The notes: a model not told the origin generated them from the letters alone. Shown: positions 16,931-26,878, counted from the first letter of the stretch. The stretch: DNA of 64,000 nucleotides from Streptomyces sp. NBC_01717 (GCF_036248255.1 NZ_CP109178.1:2914001-2978000); one strand, 5' to 3'. Program-made: numbers and translations.

Positions 16931-19227
16931 GCAGATCCCGTATCGGCACGAACGACCGCCGCACCGACGCGACCCTCAAGGTCACCGGCGCCGCGCAGTA
17001 CACCGCCGACGTCCGGCTCCCCGGCATGCTGCACGCCAAGGTGCTCCGCAGCCCGCACGCCCACGCCCGCCTGGTGTCGGTCGACAGCGCCAAGGCCCGC
17101 GCGCTACCGGGCGTGCACGCCGTGCTGACCCGCGACGAGCTCGACGGACTCGACCCCACCTACGGCTACTTCATCAAGGACCAGCCGATCGTCGCCCTGG
17201 ACCGGGTGCGGTACGCGGGCGATGTGGTGGCGGCCGTCGCCGCCGAGTCCGAGGCGGTGGCGCTGCACGCGCTGGAGCTGATCGAGGTGACGTACAAGCC
17301 GCTGCCGGCCGTCCCCGACATCGAGGCCGCTCTCGCACCCGACGCCCCGGAGCTGTTCGAACAGGCACCGCCCGGCATCGTCCCTCCGTACGGAACAGGC
17401 GCCTCCGGTCAGCTCCGGCCGCGGCCCAACGTCTGTTACGAGTTCCGGTACGAGACCGGCCCGGACTCCGTCTGGGACGACTGCGACCACATCTTCGAGG
17501 ACTCCTTCACCTTCTCCCGGATGAATCACTTCCATCTGGAGCCGTTCGTCACGGTCGCGGATGTGCGCGGCGAGGAGATCGAGATCTGGGCCTCCACCCA
17601 GAACCCGTTCCCGCTGCGCAAGGAGTTGGCGCGGGTGCTGCGTACTCCGGAGAGCCGGATCCATGTCCATGTGCCGTATGTGGGCGGCGGGTTCGGCTCG
17701 AAGCACAACTGCAAGACCGAGCCGATCGCCATCCTGCTGTCGCGGGCGGCCGGCCGGCCGGTGCGCTACTGCCTGACGACGGAGGAAGGTTTCCTCACGC
17801 TCAGCCAGCACGCCGCCGTCCTGAAGGTGAGGACGGGCGTCATGGCGGACGGGACGTTCGTCGCGCGCGAGAGCGAGGTGCTGCTGGACGCGGGAGCGTA
17901 CTCCGACGGCAGCCCGCTCGTCGCGGAGAAGGCCTGCTACCGGATGCCGGGACCGTACCGCTGGCAGCACATCCGTTCCTCCTCGTCGTGCGTGATGACG
18001 ACGACCACCCCGGCGGGGCCGTTCCGCGGCTTCGGGGCGACGCAGGCCACCTGGGCGTCCGAGAGCCAGGTCGACATGATCGCCGAGCGGCTCGGGATGG
18101 ATCCGTACGAGCTGCGCATGAAGAATCTCAAGCGACTCGGGGAGCCGTTCGTGCCGGGCGAGAGCGGGATCGACAGCGATCTCGCCGAAGGCCTGGACGC
18201 GGTCGCCGATGCGCTCGGCTATCAGGGGCGCGAACGCGTACCCCGTCGCGGGATGGGGCTGGCCATCGGTTTCAAGGACGGCGGCGGGGTGAACAAGCCC
18301 GCGCAGGCCCGGGTGAAGATCACGGCCACCGGCTCGGTCTATGTCAGCTCCGGCACGGTCGAGATCGGCCAGGGCGCCTCCACCTCGCTGTGCCAGGTCG
18401 CAGCCGAGGTGCTCGGCACGGATCTGGAGCGGGTGCGCTACGCGCCGGTCGACACCGATGTCACTCCCTACGACCAGGGCACCAACGCCTCGTCCGGGAT
18501 GACGGTGATGGGCACCGCGGTACTCAGGGCGGCCCAGGACGCGAGGTCGAAGGTGCTCGCCTTCGCGGCTGAGCAGCTCGGCTGCGATCCGGCCGAACTG
18601 ACCCTGCGGGACTGGACGGTTCGGCGCGGGGAAGACGCACCGGTTCCGCTGCCGGGCCTGGTCGCGAAGGTCTTCGGCGGTACGGGGTACGAGTTCCACG
18701 GCGAGGGGTTCTTCAAGGCGCCGCTCTCCTCCGACGCCCCGCTGGAGTCCCCCTGCCTCTTCTGGGAGATCGGCTGGGCGGGCGCGGAGGTCGAGGTCGA
18801 CCCGGACACCGGAAAGGTGACGGTCCTGCAGCTGGTGGCGAGCGGCGATGTCGGCCGGGCCGTCAACAAGCTGCTCTGCCGCGGTCAGGACGAAGGCGCT
18901 GCCGTGATGGGGCTGGCGCAGGCGATGTTCGAGGAGATGCGGTACGAGGACGGGGCACTGCTCAACGGTGAGGCGCTGGACTACCGGGTGCCGATGGCCG
19001 AGGACCTCCCAGAGCGTTTCGTGTCGATCACCCAGGAGCAGGGGCACGGGCCCGGCCCGTTCGGCGCCAAGGGGGCCGGCGAGGGCGCGATGGTCCCGGT
19101 CGCGGCGGCCGTCGCCAATGCGGTGCAGGACGCCACGGGTGCGCGCGTGACCACCCTGCCGCTCACCCCCGAGCGGGTCTTCGACGCGCTCCAGGCACTG
19201 CCGCGGGAGCGCACACAGCTGCACTGA
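16927..19227 (+). CDS. Molybdenum hydroxylase large subunit, molybdopterin-binding
   Basis: This 766-residue catalytic subunit of the xanthine dehydrogenase/aldehyde oxidase family begins with the ADVRLPGMLHAKVLRSPHAH domain and contains the molybdopterin-binding VGGGFGSKHNCKTE, the glycine-rich AGPFRGFGATQATW, the VEIGQGASTSLCQVAAEVLG loop and, near the C-terminus, GAKGAGEGAMVPVAAAVANAV, where the Glu of the GxGE motif is the expected active-site base. The substrate could be a purine, N-heterocycle, aldehyde or aromatic CoA ester. No XdhC-like maturation gene is present in this cluster. Confidence 0.92.
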   Translation: MSRSRIGTNDRRTDATLKVTGAAQYTADVRLPGMLHAKVLRSPHAHARLVSVDSAKARALPGVHAVLTRDELDGLDPTYGYFIKDQPIVALDRVRYAGDVVAAVAAESEAVALHALELIEVTYKPLPAVPDIEAALAPDAPELFEQAPPGIVPPYGTGASGQLRPRPNVCYEFRYETGPDSVWDDCDHIFEDSFTFSRMNHFHLEPFVTVADVRGEEIEIWASTQNPFPLRKELARVLRTPESRIHVHVPYVGGGFGSKHNCKTEPIAILLSRAAGRPVRYCLTTEEGFLTLSQHAAVLKVRTGVMADGTFVARESEVLLDAGAYSDGSPLVAEKACYRMPGPYRWQHIRSSSSCVMTTTTPAGPFRGFGATQATWASESQVDMIAERLGMDPYELRMKNLKRLGEPFVPGESGIDSDLAEGLDAVADALGYQGRERVPRRGMGLAIGFKDGGGVNKPAQARVKITATGSVYVSSGTVEIGQGASTSLCQVAAEVLGTDLERVRYAPVDTDVTPYDQGTNASSGMTVMGTAVLRAAQDARSKVLAFAAEQLGCDPAELTLRDWTVRRGEDAPVPLPGLVAKVFGGTGYEFHGEGFFKAPLSSDAPLESPCLFWEIGWAGAEVEVDPDTGKVTVLQLVASGDVGRAVNKLLCRGQDEGAAVMGLAQAMFEEMRYEDGALLNGEALDYRVPMAEDLPERFVSITQEQGHGPGPFGAKGAGEGAMVPVAAAVANAVQDATGARVTTLPLTPERVFDALQALPRERTQLH

Positions 19228-19355
19228 CCCGCACCGCCCCAACCGGCTCATGGCTCATCCGCCATGGGCCGGTGAGTCACGCCTGCACCTCGTCCACTAT
19301 CAAAATGCCTGTTCAGACAGGGTTCACTTCGTTATGAAATTTAAGCGCTTAGTTG

Positions 19356-19384
19356 TTGACCCCTAAGACACTTCTTTCTAGGGT
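19356..19384 (+). promoter_or_regulatory. Candidate sigma-70-type promoter of the MFS transporter gene
   Basis: TTGACC at 19356-19361 and TAGGGT at 19379-19384 are separated by exactly 17 bp, a good vegetative promoter match, in an A/T-rich stretch (19300-19380) unusual for the window. The -10 element ends about 33 bp before the ATG at 19418. It would let the transporter be expressed apart from the hydroxylase genes. Confidence 0.6.
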
Positions 19385-19417
19385 CGCCGCAACTCCTCTG
19401 TTCGCGGAAGGATCCCC

Positions 19418-20782
19418 ATGTCAATCGTGGCCACCGGCCCCACCGTGAGCTCCATCTCGGCCAGGCTCGAACGCCTGCCGAGCTCTCGCTGGCACATCAA
19501 GGTCCGCACGCTCATCGGCGCCGTCACGTTCTTCGAGGCGTTCGATCAGCTGCTGACCGCCTCCGCACTGCCCGTCCTGACCGAACAGTGGAAGCTGAGC
19601 ACCGGCCAGGGCACGCTGATCGTCACCAGCGGTTCGGTCGGCATGCTGCTCGGCGCACTAGTCGCCGGCTGGCTCGGCGACCGCATCGGCCGGGTCCGTA
19701 CCGTCGCGCTCGGCGTGGCCGTGACCGCACTGGCCAGCCTCGCCGTCGCCGTCTCGCCCGGCTTCGCCCTGTTCACCGCCTTCCGGTTCGTCCAGGGGCT
19801 CGGCATCGGCGGAGTCGTACCCGTCGCGGCCACGTACATCAACGAGATAGCGCGCGCCGACCACCGCGGCCGGTTCGTGCTGCTGTACGAGCTCATCTTC
19901 CCGGCCGGTCTGGCCTCGGCGACCCTGGTGGCCAGCTGGGTGGTGCCCAGCTTCGGCTGGCGTGTGATGTTCCTGATCGGCGCCCTGCCCGTGCTGCTGG
20001 TGGTCGTCCTGCGCCGCCAGGTCCCCGAGTCGCCACGCTGGCTGCTCTCCCGCGGCCGGGTCGAGGAGGCCGAGCAGGTCATCGCCCGGATCGAGCAGGA
20101 CGTCGAGAGGTCCATCGGCGCGCAGCTGCCGGAGCCCGGGCCGGCGACCGCCGTCGAGACGACCCGCGGCGGGCTGCGCGACCTGTTCACCGGCCGCTAT
20201 CTGCGGCGCACGGTGGTCGTCTCGGGTCTGTGGTTCGTCGCGTACTACGTCAACCACGGCATCGCGACCTGGCTGCCCTCGCTCTACACCAAGACGTTCG
20301 GCCTCGATCTGCGCACCGCGCTGAACTACTCGCTGCTGAGCAATGTGACCGGGCTGATCGGCTGTCTCCTCGTGGCCCTGATCATCGACCGGGTGGGCCG
20401 CCGGATCTCGCTCACCATCGGGCTCGGCGGCGCGGCGGTCGCCCTGCTCTCGCTGGCCGTCTCCGGTGCCACCTCCGGCGGGCAGGTCGCGGTCTGGGCG
20501 TCGGTCGCGACGCTCTTCGTCTTCGCGACCAATGTGAGCCTGTACCTCTACACACCGGAGCTGTACCCGACCCGCAGCCGTGCGCGCGGTGCGTCGTTCG
20601 GCGGGGTGTGGAACAGGCTCGGTGTCATCCTCGGACCGATCGTGGTGGGCGCCATCATCGGCTCGGGGGGCAGCCTCACGATGGTCTTCACCCAGCTGGG
20701 CTGCATCGCCGTGGTGGGTGCGGTGATCGCACTGTTCGCGGTGGAGACCAAGGGGAAGACGCTGGAGGAGCTCAACTCCTGA
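19418..20782 (+). CDS. MFS transporter
   Basis: This 454-residue, twelve-helix major facilitator protein carries the loop 2-3 signature GWLGDRIGRVRTVALG and, at the equivalent position in the second half, DRVGRRISLTIGL. RQVPESPRWLLSRGRVEEAE after helix 6 is the PESPRW motif of the sugar-porter and aromatic-acid (AAHS) branches. Together with the adjacent MarR regulator and molybdenum hydroxylase it may bring in the hydroxylase substrate, which is an inference. ATG 19418 follows GGAAGGA at about 19405. Confidence 0.88.
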   Translation: MSIVATGPTVSSISARLERLPSSRWHIKVRTLIGAVTFFEAFDQLLTASALPVLTEQWKLSTGQGTLIVTSGSVGMLLGALVAGWLGDRIGRVRTVALGVAVTALASLAVAVSPGFALFTAFRFVQGLGIGGVVPVAATYINEIARADHRGRFVLLYELIFPAGLASATLVASWVVPSFGWRVMFLIGALPVLLVVVLRRQVPESPRWLLSRGRVEEAEQVIARIEQDVERSIGAQLPEPGPATAVETTRGGLRDLFTGRYLRRTVVVSGLWFVAYYVNHGIATWLPSLYTKTFGLDLRTALNYSLLSNVTGLIGCLLVALIIDRVGRRISLTIGLGGAAVALLSLAVSGATSGGQVAVWASVATLFVFATNVSLYLYTPELYPTRSRARGASFGGVWNRLGVILGPIVVGAIIGSGGSLTMVFTQLGCIAVVGAVIALFAVETKGKTLEELNS

Positions 20783-20797
20783 GCCGCCTCCCGATGC

Positions 20798-20850
20798 ACC
20801 TACGGCTCCGGCCGGGACCGCTCTGCGCGGTCCCGGCCGGAGCCGTAGGT
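20798..20850. terminator. Long bidirectional terminator between the MFS gene and ribF
   Basis: A perfect 24-bp stem (20798-20821 with 20827-20850) with a TCTGC loop sits between the convergent ends of the MFS gene and ribF. It is one of the strongest hairpins in the window. Confidence 0.85.
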
Positions 20851-20859
20851 AGAGAAGGA

Positions 20860-21813
20860 TCAGCCGCGGTCGTACGCCGCGACCAGCTCGCCGGCCCGCT
20901 TCACATCGGCGGCGATCGCCACCAGCAGGTCGTCGAGCGAGTCGAACTTCGCCATCCCGCGGACGTACGCGAGGAAGTCGACGGAGACATGGAGTCCGTA
21001 CAGATCAAGACCCACACGGTCGATCGCGTACGCCTCCACCGTCCGCTCCGTGCCGTCGAACTGCGGGTTCGTGCCGACCGAGATCGCGGCGGGCATCGTC
21101 TCGCCGTTCGCGTTCAGCCAGCCCGCGTACACGCCGTCGGCGGGGATCGCGGTGTGCGGCAGGGTCTCCACGTTCGCCGTCGGGAAGCCCATGTCGCGAC
21201 CGCGCTGTGCGCCGCGGACCACGATGCCCTCGACGCGGTGCGGACGGCCCAGGATCTCGGCGGCGCCCGCCACATCGCCCTCGGCGACGAGCCGGCGGGT
21301 GAGGGTGGAGGAGAACGGCTCGCCGCCGCCCGCCTCGCCGCTCACATGCAGATCGATGACCTCGACGCTGTAGTCGTACGTCGCGCCGAACTCGGTGAGA
21401 AGCTGCACGTTCCCCGCGGCCTTGTGGCCGAAACGGAAGTTGGGACCCTCGATGACGAGCTGCGCGTGCAACTTGTCGACCAGCACCTTCACGATGAAGT
21501 CGGCCGGCGCCAGCTTCGAGAACTCGGTCGTGAACGGCAGGATCAGCAGCGCGTCCACTCCCAGCCCGGCCATCAGCTCGGCGCGACGGTGGTGCGGGGC
21601 CAGCAGCGGCGGATGGCTGCCGGGCCGTACGACCTCGCTGGGGTGCGGGTCGAAGGTCACGACGACCGAGGGCACGCCCAGCTCCCGCGCGCGGTCCACG
21701 GCCCTGCCGATGATCAGCTGGTGTCCGCGGTGCACCCCGTCGTAGGAGCCGATGGTGACGACGCTGCGTCCCCAGTCCTGGGGGATGTCCTCCAAGCCAC
21801 GCCAGCGCTGCAC
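20860..21813 (-). CDS. ribF: Bifunctional riboflavin kinase/FAD synthetase
   Basis: This 317-residue enzyme makes FMN from riboflavin and then FAD. The N-terminal adenylyltransferase domain has VTIGSYDGVHRGHQLII (Tyr where Phe is usual in GxFDGVHxGH) and the C-terminal kinase domain has GRDMGFPTANVE with the conserved PTAN. The length is typical. It lies 43 bp downstream of the large protease-like gene on the same strand and ends at the shared terminator. Confidence 0.95.
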   Translation of the reverse strand: MQRWRGLEDIPQDWGRSVVTIGSYDGVHRGHQLIIGRAVDRARELGVPSVVVTFDPHPSEVVRPGSHPPLLAPHHRRAELMAGLGVDALLILPFTTEFSKLAPADFIVKVLVDKLHAQLVIEGPNFRFGHKAAGNVQLLTEFGATYDYSVEVIDLHVSGEAGGGEPFSSTLTRRLVAEGDVAGAAEILGRPHRVEGIVVRGAQRGRDMGFPTANVETLPHTAIPADGVYAGWLNANGETMPAAISVGTNPQFDGTERTVEAYAIDRVGLDLYGLHVSVDFLAYVRGMAKFDSLDDLLVAIAADVKRAGELVAAYDRG

Positions 21814-21856
21814 TGTGACCGCTCCTCGCCCGAACCTGTGTACGTGGGTTTACCTC

Positions 21857-24800
21857 TTATGCAGGTCTAAGACTGCCATGCCCCCGGCCCGGCGCCTGCA
21901 TCGGCATCGTCATCGCGGTGGACAGGGTCTCCACGGTCCGCCGCGCGCCGGGGCCGACGACGACCGCCCACTCCTGCGGCGCATCGGCCAGCCATCCGGT
22001 GACCAGCTGGGCGAATCCGGGCACGTCACGGGCCAGTTCGACCAGTCTGCGGTCGAAGCGGGCCGCTCCTTCGGGGGTGCGGACGAGCAGCATCCCGGTG
22101 CGGTGGACCAGCGCTCGGGTACGGACCGGCGCACGCCGGGCGGATCCGGTCGCCGCTGCACAGAGCAGTGCGTCGAGCACGACCGGGTCACGGTGGGCGC
22201 CCTGCTCGAACTCCAGCAGCACCTCCAGCAGCTCGGCGCGCAGCGCACCGGAAGCCGGGGTGCCGGGCACGGCCAGCACCCCGGCGAGCGCGCCACGCAC
22301 GGGTGCGGGGGCCGGACGGTCCCGCAGCAGACCGCTTATCAGGGGCAGCAGCAGGGCGCGGGCGGCGGGCCCGTGCTCCAGCCTGTGGTCGATGTACTCA
22401 GCGACATGCGCGCCGCCTTCCGGATGGCTGTCGACGTACGCCCGCACCAGACCGGCCGCGTGCAGGGCCAGCGCCGGGGCGTCGATCGCGGCGAGTGAGC
22501 GCAGCACCTCGCCCGCACCGTCCCCGGGCCGGGTGAGCGCCTCCCGGAACGCGGCGATCACCGGCTCGCGACGGGTCGGCAGGGCGACGACGAGCTCGGC
22601 CGCGGACAGATGCGGATCGCCCTGCACGAAGACCCGCAGAGCCTGCGGCAGATAGCGGTCCCGGGTCTGCGGATCGCGTACGAGGAGGGTCAGCGCGGCT
22701 CCGTGCAGGTCGACGTCGGCGGGGTGGGCCAGCAGGGCGAGCGCGGAGCGGCGCAGCAGTGCACGGTGGGCTTCGGCGGTGGCATGCGGTGCGGCGAGAA
22801 GCCCGTACGTGGCGGCGGCGCCCCGCCGGGCCCGCCGGCCGCCGTCGCGGGCCCAGCGCTCGACAGCCCGGCACAGCGCGGCCGGATCGTCCTCGGCCAG
22901 CGCGGTGAGCAGCTCGTCGGCGCGCGGGTGGACGGTCGCGACGAGGGCGTCGGTCAGATCGTCGACGGCGAGGTCACGACGGGCGAGGAGGAGAGCCTGC
23001 GCGGCGGCGGCGACGGTGGGCCGCATCGCCACACCGTCCTCGGCGGGCAGCGGGCGCTCATCGGTGAACCAGCGACAGAGCAGGGGCTGCACGATCCGGG
23101 GCCTGGCGACGAGCCGCCTGGCCACCACATCCAGGAACCGCTCCTCGCCGCTGTCCCCGCCCTCGTCACGACACGCGACGGCCCGGCCCCGCCGACCGTC
23201 GCGGTCGCCGTCCCACCCGTCTCCGCGCGGCGGGCCGTCCGCGGGCACCAGCCGCCGCAGCAGGTCGATCCGGTCCGCCTCGGGCAGCCGCAGCCGCCGC
23301 CAGAACCACGGTCCGAACTCGGCGTACGCCCCCAGGCGGCGTCGGCGATGTCCCGGGCCGGGCGGGACATCGCGGGCGCCTTCTGGCCCCCCAGTCCCTC
23401 CCTCGACGCCGGACCGCCGGACGATGCGACCGGCGAGAAGCCGCAGCACCTCCACATACGGCCCGGCATCGGGCACCCGGAGCAGTGTCTGCGACAGGAG
23501 GTGAGCGGCCCACCAGGAGGCGTCGCGGAGCGGGCCGGCGTCCCCGGCCCCGCCGGGCCGAGCAGCGCCCTCGTCCGGACCGGCCGCAGCCGTCGGGATC
23601 ACGGTGCCCTGCCGCCGGACTGCTGTGGCCGGGTCGTCCGTCCTTGTGGACAGCAGGTCGAAGGCCTCGACCAGATCGGCCGGCCGGTCCATGGCGTCGA
23701 TCAGATCGGCCAGCCGGTCGGACAGCGCGGCAGCACCTTGCCTGCGACCCAGGAGCAGGAGGGCCTGGATCACCGGGCCGATCCGATGCCGCGGTACGGG
23801 GAGCGTGTGAGGCTCGCGCGAGGGCGTCGCTCCGGAAGCCGCGTCGGCCCGCCGCTCCTGCCCCCGTACAAGTCCCCGCTCGGAGGCAGCCGACGCCCGG
23901 CAGCCGGGATGCGGGCTCCGCTGCGCCGGAACACATTCCTCCGCCACCCTGGCCCCACCGCCCGGAACCTCCTCGTACCACCGGTGCACCAGCGACCGCA
24001 GCGCCCTGTCCAGGTCCAGGTGGGCGCCCTGCACCCAGTCCCCCAGCTCCTCGTGCACGAAGCGGTAGCCCGCGCCCGCGGGGACCAGCAGGCCCTCGGT
24101 GAGGACCGCCGACGCCCATCCCGTGCGCCAGGGGAAGATCCCCTCGAACGCCGCGCGGTCCAGCTCCCCCTGCCCCGGCCCGAGACAGCGCCGCGCCGCT
24201 TCGTGGACCTGCCCCGTCACCCGGGCGGCCAGCCGTCGCACCGCCGTGCCCCTGAGCGTCGGACGGGACGCCGCGGCGATCCGGACCGCGACGCGCAGGC
24301 ACATCAGGTCCAGGTGGGCGGCGAAGACGTCGTCCGTGTCCGGCTGCCCGGCCACGTCTCCGGGGAGCGCCGCGCGTACCTCGGCGAGCAGGCGCAGGGT
24401 GAGCGGATGCCGGTCGTGGCCGGGAGCGAGGGCGCCGGCCGGGATGGCATACCGCTCCCGGGCGCGCTCGGCCTGGCTCGCGGTGAGGTCGGCGAGCCGG
24501 ACGGCGGTCGGCAGCCGACGGGCCGGCCTGGCGGGACGGTGCAGCGCTCCGGGCGGGTAGAGCGCACCGGCCGTCTCCCAGTGTTCGGGCCGGCAGGCGA
24601 TCACCAGCCGTGCCCGGTTGCTCCGCAGCCAGTCGGCCGTTCGTTCCGTCCACCGGTCCAGCCGGTGAGCGAGGACGGGCGGCATCTCCTCGGGGCCGTC
24701 CAGCAGAACGAGCAGCGGACGCCCGGAATCGGCAGCGAGCCGGGCCACCCGCTCGGGGGTGGCCGTCGCCATGTCACCGCCGGCCCCGGCCGCCGTGACG

Positions 24801-25756
24801 ATCCGCCCGGCCTGCCCGAGCGTGCGGGAGATCGCGTCGGCGACCGAGGCATCGTCGGCCAGCAGATCGGCGCCGCGCAGCCAGAGGGTGAGGGCGGGGT
24901 CGCAGCCGCGGGCCCGGCGGGCGGCGAGCGCGGCCAGTTCGGTGGTGCGACCGGTGCCGGGCTCCGCGACGAGGCCGAGCACGACCGCGGGGCTTTCCCC
25001 GGCGGCCGTGAACGCCGTGAACTCCGCGGTGACGTCCGGGCGTTCGACCGGGTCGGGCCAGGCGCCCGGGCCTCCGGCCCCGATGGACATCGCGGCGAGC
25101 TGCAGGGCACCGGCAAGGTTGAGGTCGCGTCCGTATCCGGGGACGGTCGTCGCATTGCGCCGCAGCAGCGCGCTCAGCGGCTCGACGGTGCTCGCGCCCA
25201 CCAGCGGCACGGCGAACCCGGCGGCGGTGTGTCCGCCGCGCAAGGCGGTGCCCACCACGGCGATGACCGCACCGCTGTCCGGATCGAGCACGGGCCCGCC
25301 GACCGCCGCCCCGCGCAGCCGCAGGGCGTCTCTGCCGTCCGTGCCGAGCGCCAGCTCCATCGCGGTGCCGACCCGGTAGGAGCGGTCGGTCGCGGTGTAC
25401 GTCACCGGGGCCACACCCAGCACGCGCGCCTCACGCCAGCCGTGGGCGGCGATGCGTACGTACGTACCGGCCTCGATCCGGTCCCGCAGGACGATCGGCA
25501 GCGGCTCCACGCCGAGCACATCGAGTCCCCCGGTGTGCACCAGCGCGAGGTCCAGCTCCGGGAGCGCGGTGATGGCGTCGGCCGCGACGCGGCAGCTGCG
25601 GTCGCCTGTCCCGTGCAGGACGAGTCGCAGCAGGCCGTCGACCGCTTCGTGGCTGGTGACGACCGTGCCGCGGTCGTCCGCGACGAACCCCGTCCCTCGC
25701 GGCCGGCCGGCCGGATCGCAGATGCGCACCAGCGTCGACCGGTCCCCGCTTCCCAT
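21857..25756 (-). CDS. Large trypsin-like/P-loop fusion protein with substituted catalytic residues
   Basis: This 1299-residue protein joins an N-terminal trypsin-fold region (residues 1 to about 195), a P-loop NTPase-like domain (about 240-470) and a long alpha-helical C-terminus resembling TPR/HEAT-type repeats. The protease part has TSHEAVDG (His36) and ELDLALVHT (Asp69), but GAAVGGPVLDPDSG has Val152 where trypsins have the nucleophile Ser (GxSGGP). The P-loop reads GLVAEPGTGRTT with Arg270 in place of Lys, although a Walker B (PLLVLLDGPEE, Asp353) is present. The layout recalls STAND-type protease-NTPase proteins. It sits between truB and ribF. The ATG at 25756 begins MGSGDRSTLVRI. Function unknown. 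Confidence 0.85.
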   Translation of the reverse strand: MGSGDRSTLVRICDPAGRPRGTGFVADDRGTVVTSHEAVDGLLRLVLHGTGDRSCRVAADAITALPELDLALVHTGGLDVLGVEPLPIVLRDRIEAGTYVRIAAHGWREARVLGVAPVTYTATDRSYRVGTAMELALGTDGRDALRLRGAAVGGPVLDPDSGAVIAVVGTALRGGHTAAGFAVPLVGASTVEPLSALLRRNATTVPGYGRDLNLAGALQLAAMSIGAGGPGAWPDPVERPDVTAEFTAFTAAGESPAVVLGLVAEPGTGRTTELAALAARRARGCDPALTLWLRGADLLADDASVADAISRTLGQAGRIVTAAGAGGDMATATPERVARLAADSGRPLLVLLDGPEEMPPVLAHRLDRWTERTADWLRSNRARLVIACRPEHWETAGALYPPGALHRPARPARRLPTAVRLADLTASQAERARERYAIPAGALAPGHDRHPLTLRLLAEVRAALPGDVAGQPDTDDVFAAHLDLMCLRVAVRIAAASRPTLRGTAVRRLAARVTGQVHEAARRCLGPGQGELDRAAFEGIFPWRTGWASAVLTEGLLVPAGAGYRFVHEELGDWVQGAHLDLDRALRSLVHRWYEEVPGGGARVAEECVPAQRSPHPGCRASAASERGLVRGQERRADAASGATPSREPHTLPVPRHRIGPVIQALLLLGRRQGAAALSDRLADLIDAMDRPADLVEAFDLLSTRTDDPATAVRRQGTVIPTAAAGPDEGAARPGGAGDAGPLRDASWWAAHLLSQTLLRVPDAGPYVEVLRLLAGRIVRRSGVEGGTGGPEGARDVPPGPGHRRRRLGAYAEFGPWFWRRLRLPEADRIDLLRRLVPADGPPRGDGWDGDRDGRRGRAVACRDEGGDSGEERFLDVVARRLVARPRIVQPLLCRWFTDERPLPAEDGVAMRPTVAAAAQALLLARRDLAVDDLTDALVATVHPRADELLTALAEDDPAALCRAVERWARDGGRRARRGAAATYGLLAAPHATAEAHRALLRRSALALLAHPADVDLHGAALTLLVRDPQTRDRYLPQALRVFVQGDPHLSAAELVVALPTRREPVIAAFREALTRPGDGAGEVLRSLAAIDAPALALHAAGLVRAYVDSHPEGGAHVAEYIDHRLEHGPAARALLLPLISGLLRDRPAPAPVRGALAGVLAVPGTPASGALRAELLEVLLEFEQGAHRDPVVLDALLCAAATGSARRAPVRTRALVHRTGMLLVRTPEGAARFDRRLVELARDVPGFAQLVTGWLADAPQEWAVVVGPGARRTVETLSTAMTMPMQAPGRGHGSLRPA

Positions 25757-25895
25757 GGTCCGACGTTAGGTCGGCAGTGATCGGCGCGAGAACCACTCGG
25801 AGCAAACGCGCCCCCAAGTGCACCCCTGGTTCACTCCGAGCGCCTGCTCGTGGGGGTGAATTCGTGGGTTCCGGTGGACAGACACTCCGAGGGGG

Positions 25896-25933
25896 ATCGT
25901 GGAGCGGGTACGGGGGGCTGCCCGCTCCACGAT
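25896..25933 (-). terminator. Hairpin downstream of truB
   Basis: A perfect 13-bp stem (25896-25908 with 25921-25933) with a 12-base loop lies 45 bp beyond the truB stop on the minus strand. No U-tract follows. It separates the translation block from the protease-like gene, which begins 140 bp further on. Confidence 0.6.
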
Positions 25934-25978
25934 GGGGATCCGGCGTCCGGTGGCGATCCCGCCACCGACGGCCCGCCG

Positions 25979-26878
25979 TCAGCCGAAGACGGCGAGGCTC
26001 TTGGCCTTGCCCTTCTGCTCCTCGACCAGTACCAGGAAGGTTCCGTCGGGCCCGAAGACCGCGACCGGGCCCGGCGGGTACGAGGGCATGTCCAGCCGCA
26101 CCCCGTTCAGCAGCAGCTTGGCCCGCTTCTCGTCCACGTCCCAGCGGGGGAACGCGGCGGCGGCCGCCTCCGCGACCGGCATCACGGTCAGCTCCTCCTG
26201 GTGCTGATCCAGCGTCCGCGCCGCATCGAGACCGTACGGACCGACGCGGGTGCGCCGCAGTGCGGTCAGATGCCCGCCGACACCCAGCCCGGCGCCGAGG
26301 TCACGGGCGAGGGCGCGGATGTACGTACCGGAGGAGCAGACGACGGAGACGACCAGGTCGACGACCGGGGTCCCGTCCTCCGCGACCGCCTCGCGGACGT
26401 CGTAGACGTTGAAGGACGAGATCGTCACCGGCCTGGCCGGGATCTCGAACTCCTCGCCGCCGCGCACCCGCGCGTACGACCGCTTGCCGTCGATCTTGAT
26501 GGCGCTGACCTTGGACGGCACCTGCATGATCGCCCCGGTCAGCGCCGCGACACCGGCGTCGATGCCCTCACGCGTGACGCCCGACGCATCGGTGGACGAG
26601 GTGATCTCGCCCTCGGCGTCGTCCGTGACGGTGTCCTGGCCGAGCCGGATCGTGCCGAGGTATTCCTTCTCGGTCAGTGCGAGATGGCCGAGAAGCTTGG
26701 TGGCCTTCTCGACACCGAGAACGAGAACGCCGGTCGCCATCGGGTCCAGCGTGCCGGCGTGCCCGACGCGACGGGTGCGGGCGATACCGCGCATCTTGGC
26801 GACGACGTCGTGCGAAGTGAAGCCGGACGGCTTGTCGACGATGACAAGGCCGTCCGGCGTCCTGTTCTGCTGTGTCAT
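25979..26878 (-). CDS. truB: tRNA pseudouridine-55 synthase
   Basis: TruB converts U55 of tRNAs to pseudouridine in the T loop. The 299-residue protein has the N-terminal [11 protein letters not shown] segment and the catalytic motif [14 protein letters not shown], whose Asp is the nucleophile. The ATG at 26878 overlaps the rbfA stop (ATGA), placing it in the rimP-nusA-infB-rbfA-truB block common in bacteria. Confidence 0.97.
   Translation of the reverse strand: MTQQNRTPDGLVIVDKPSGFTSHDVVAKMRGIARTRRVGHAGTLDPMATGVLVLGVEKATKLLGHLALTEKEYLGTIRLGQDTVTDDAEGEITSSTDASGVTREGIDAGVAALTGAIMQVPSKVSAIKIDGKRSYARVRGGEEFEIPARPVTISSFNVYDVREAVAEDGTPVVDLVVSVVCSSGTYIRALARDLGAGLGVGGHLTALRRTRVGPYGLDAARTLDQHQEELTVMPVAEAAAAAFPRWDVDEKRAKLLLNGVRLDMPSYPPGPVAVFGPDGTFLVLVEEQKGKAKSLAVFG

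Noticed and set aside
22610..25780. A 1056-codon plus-strand frame opposite the protease-like gene
   Set aside because: The minus-strand frame has protease and P-loop motifs and the proper third-position bias; the plus-strand frame does not.
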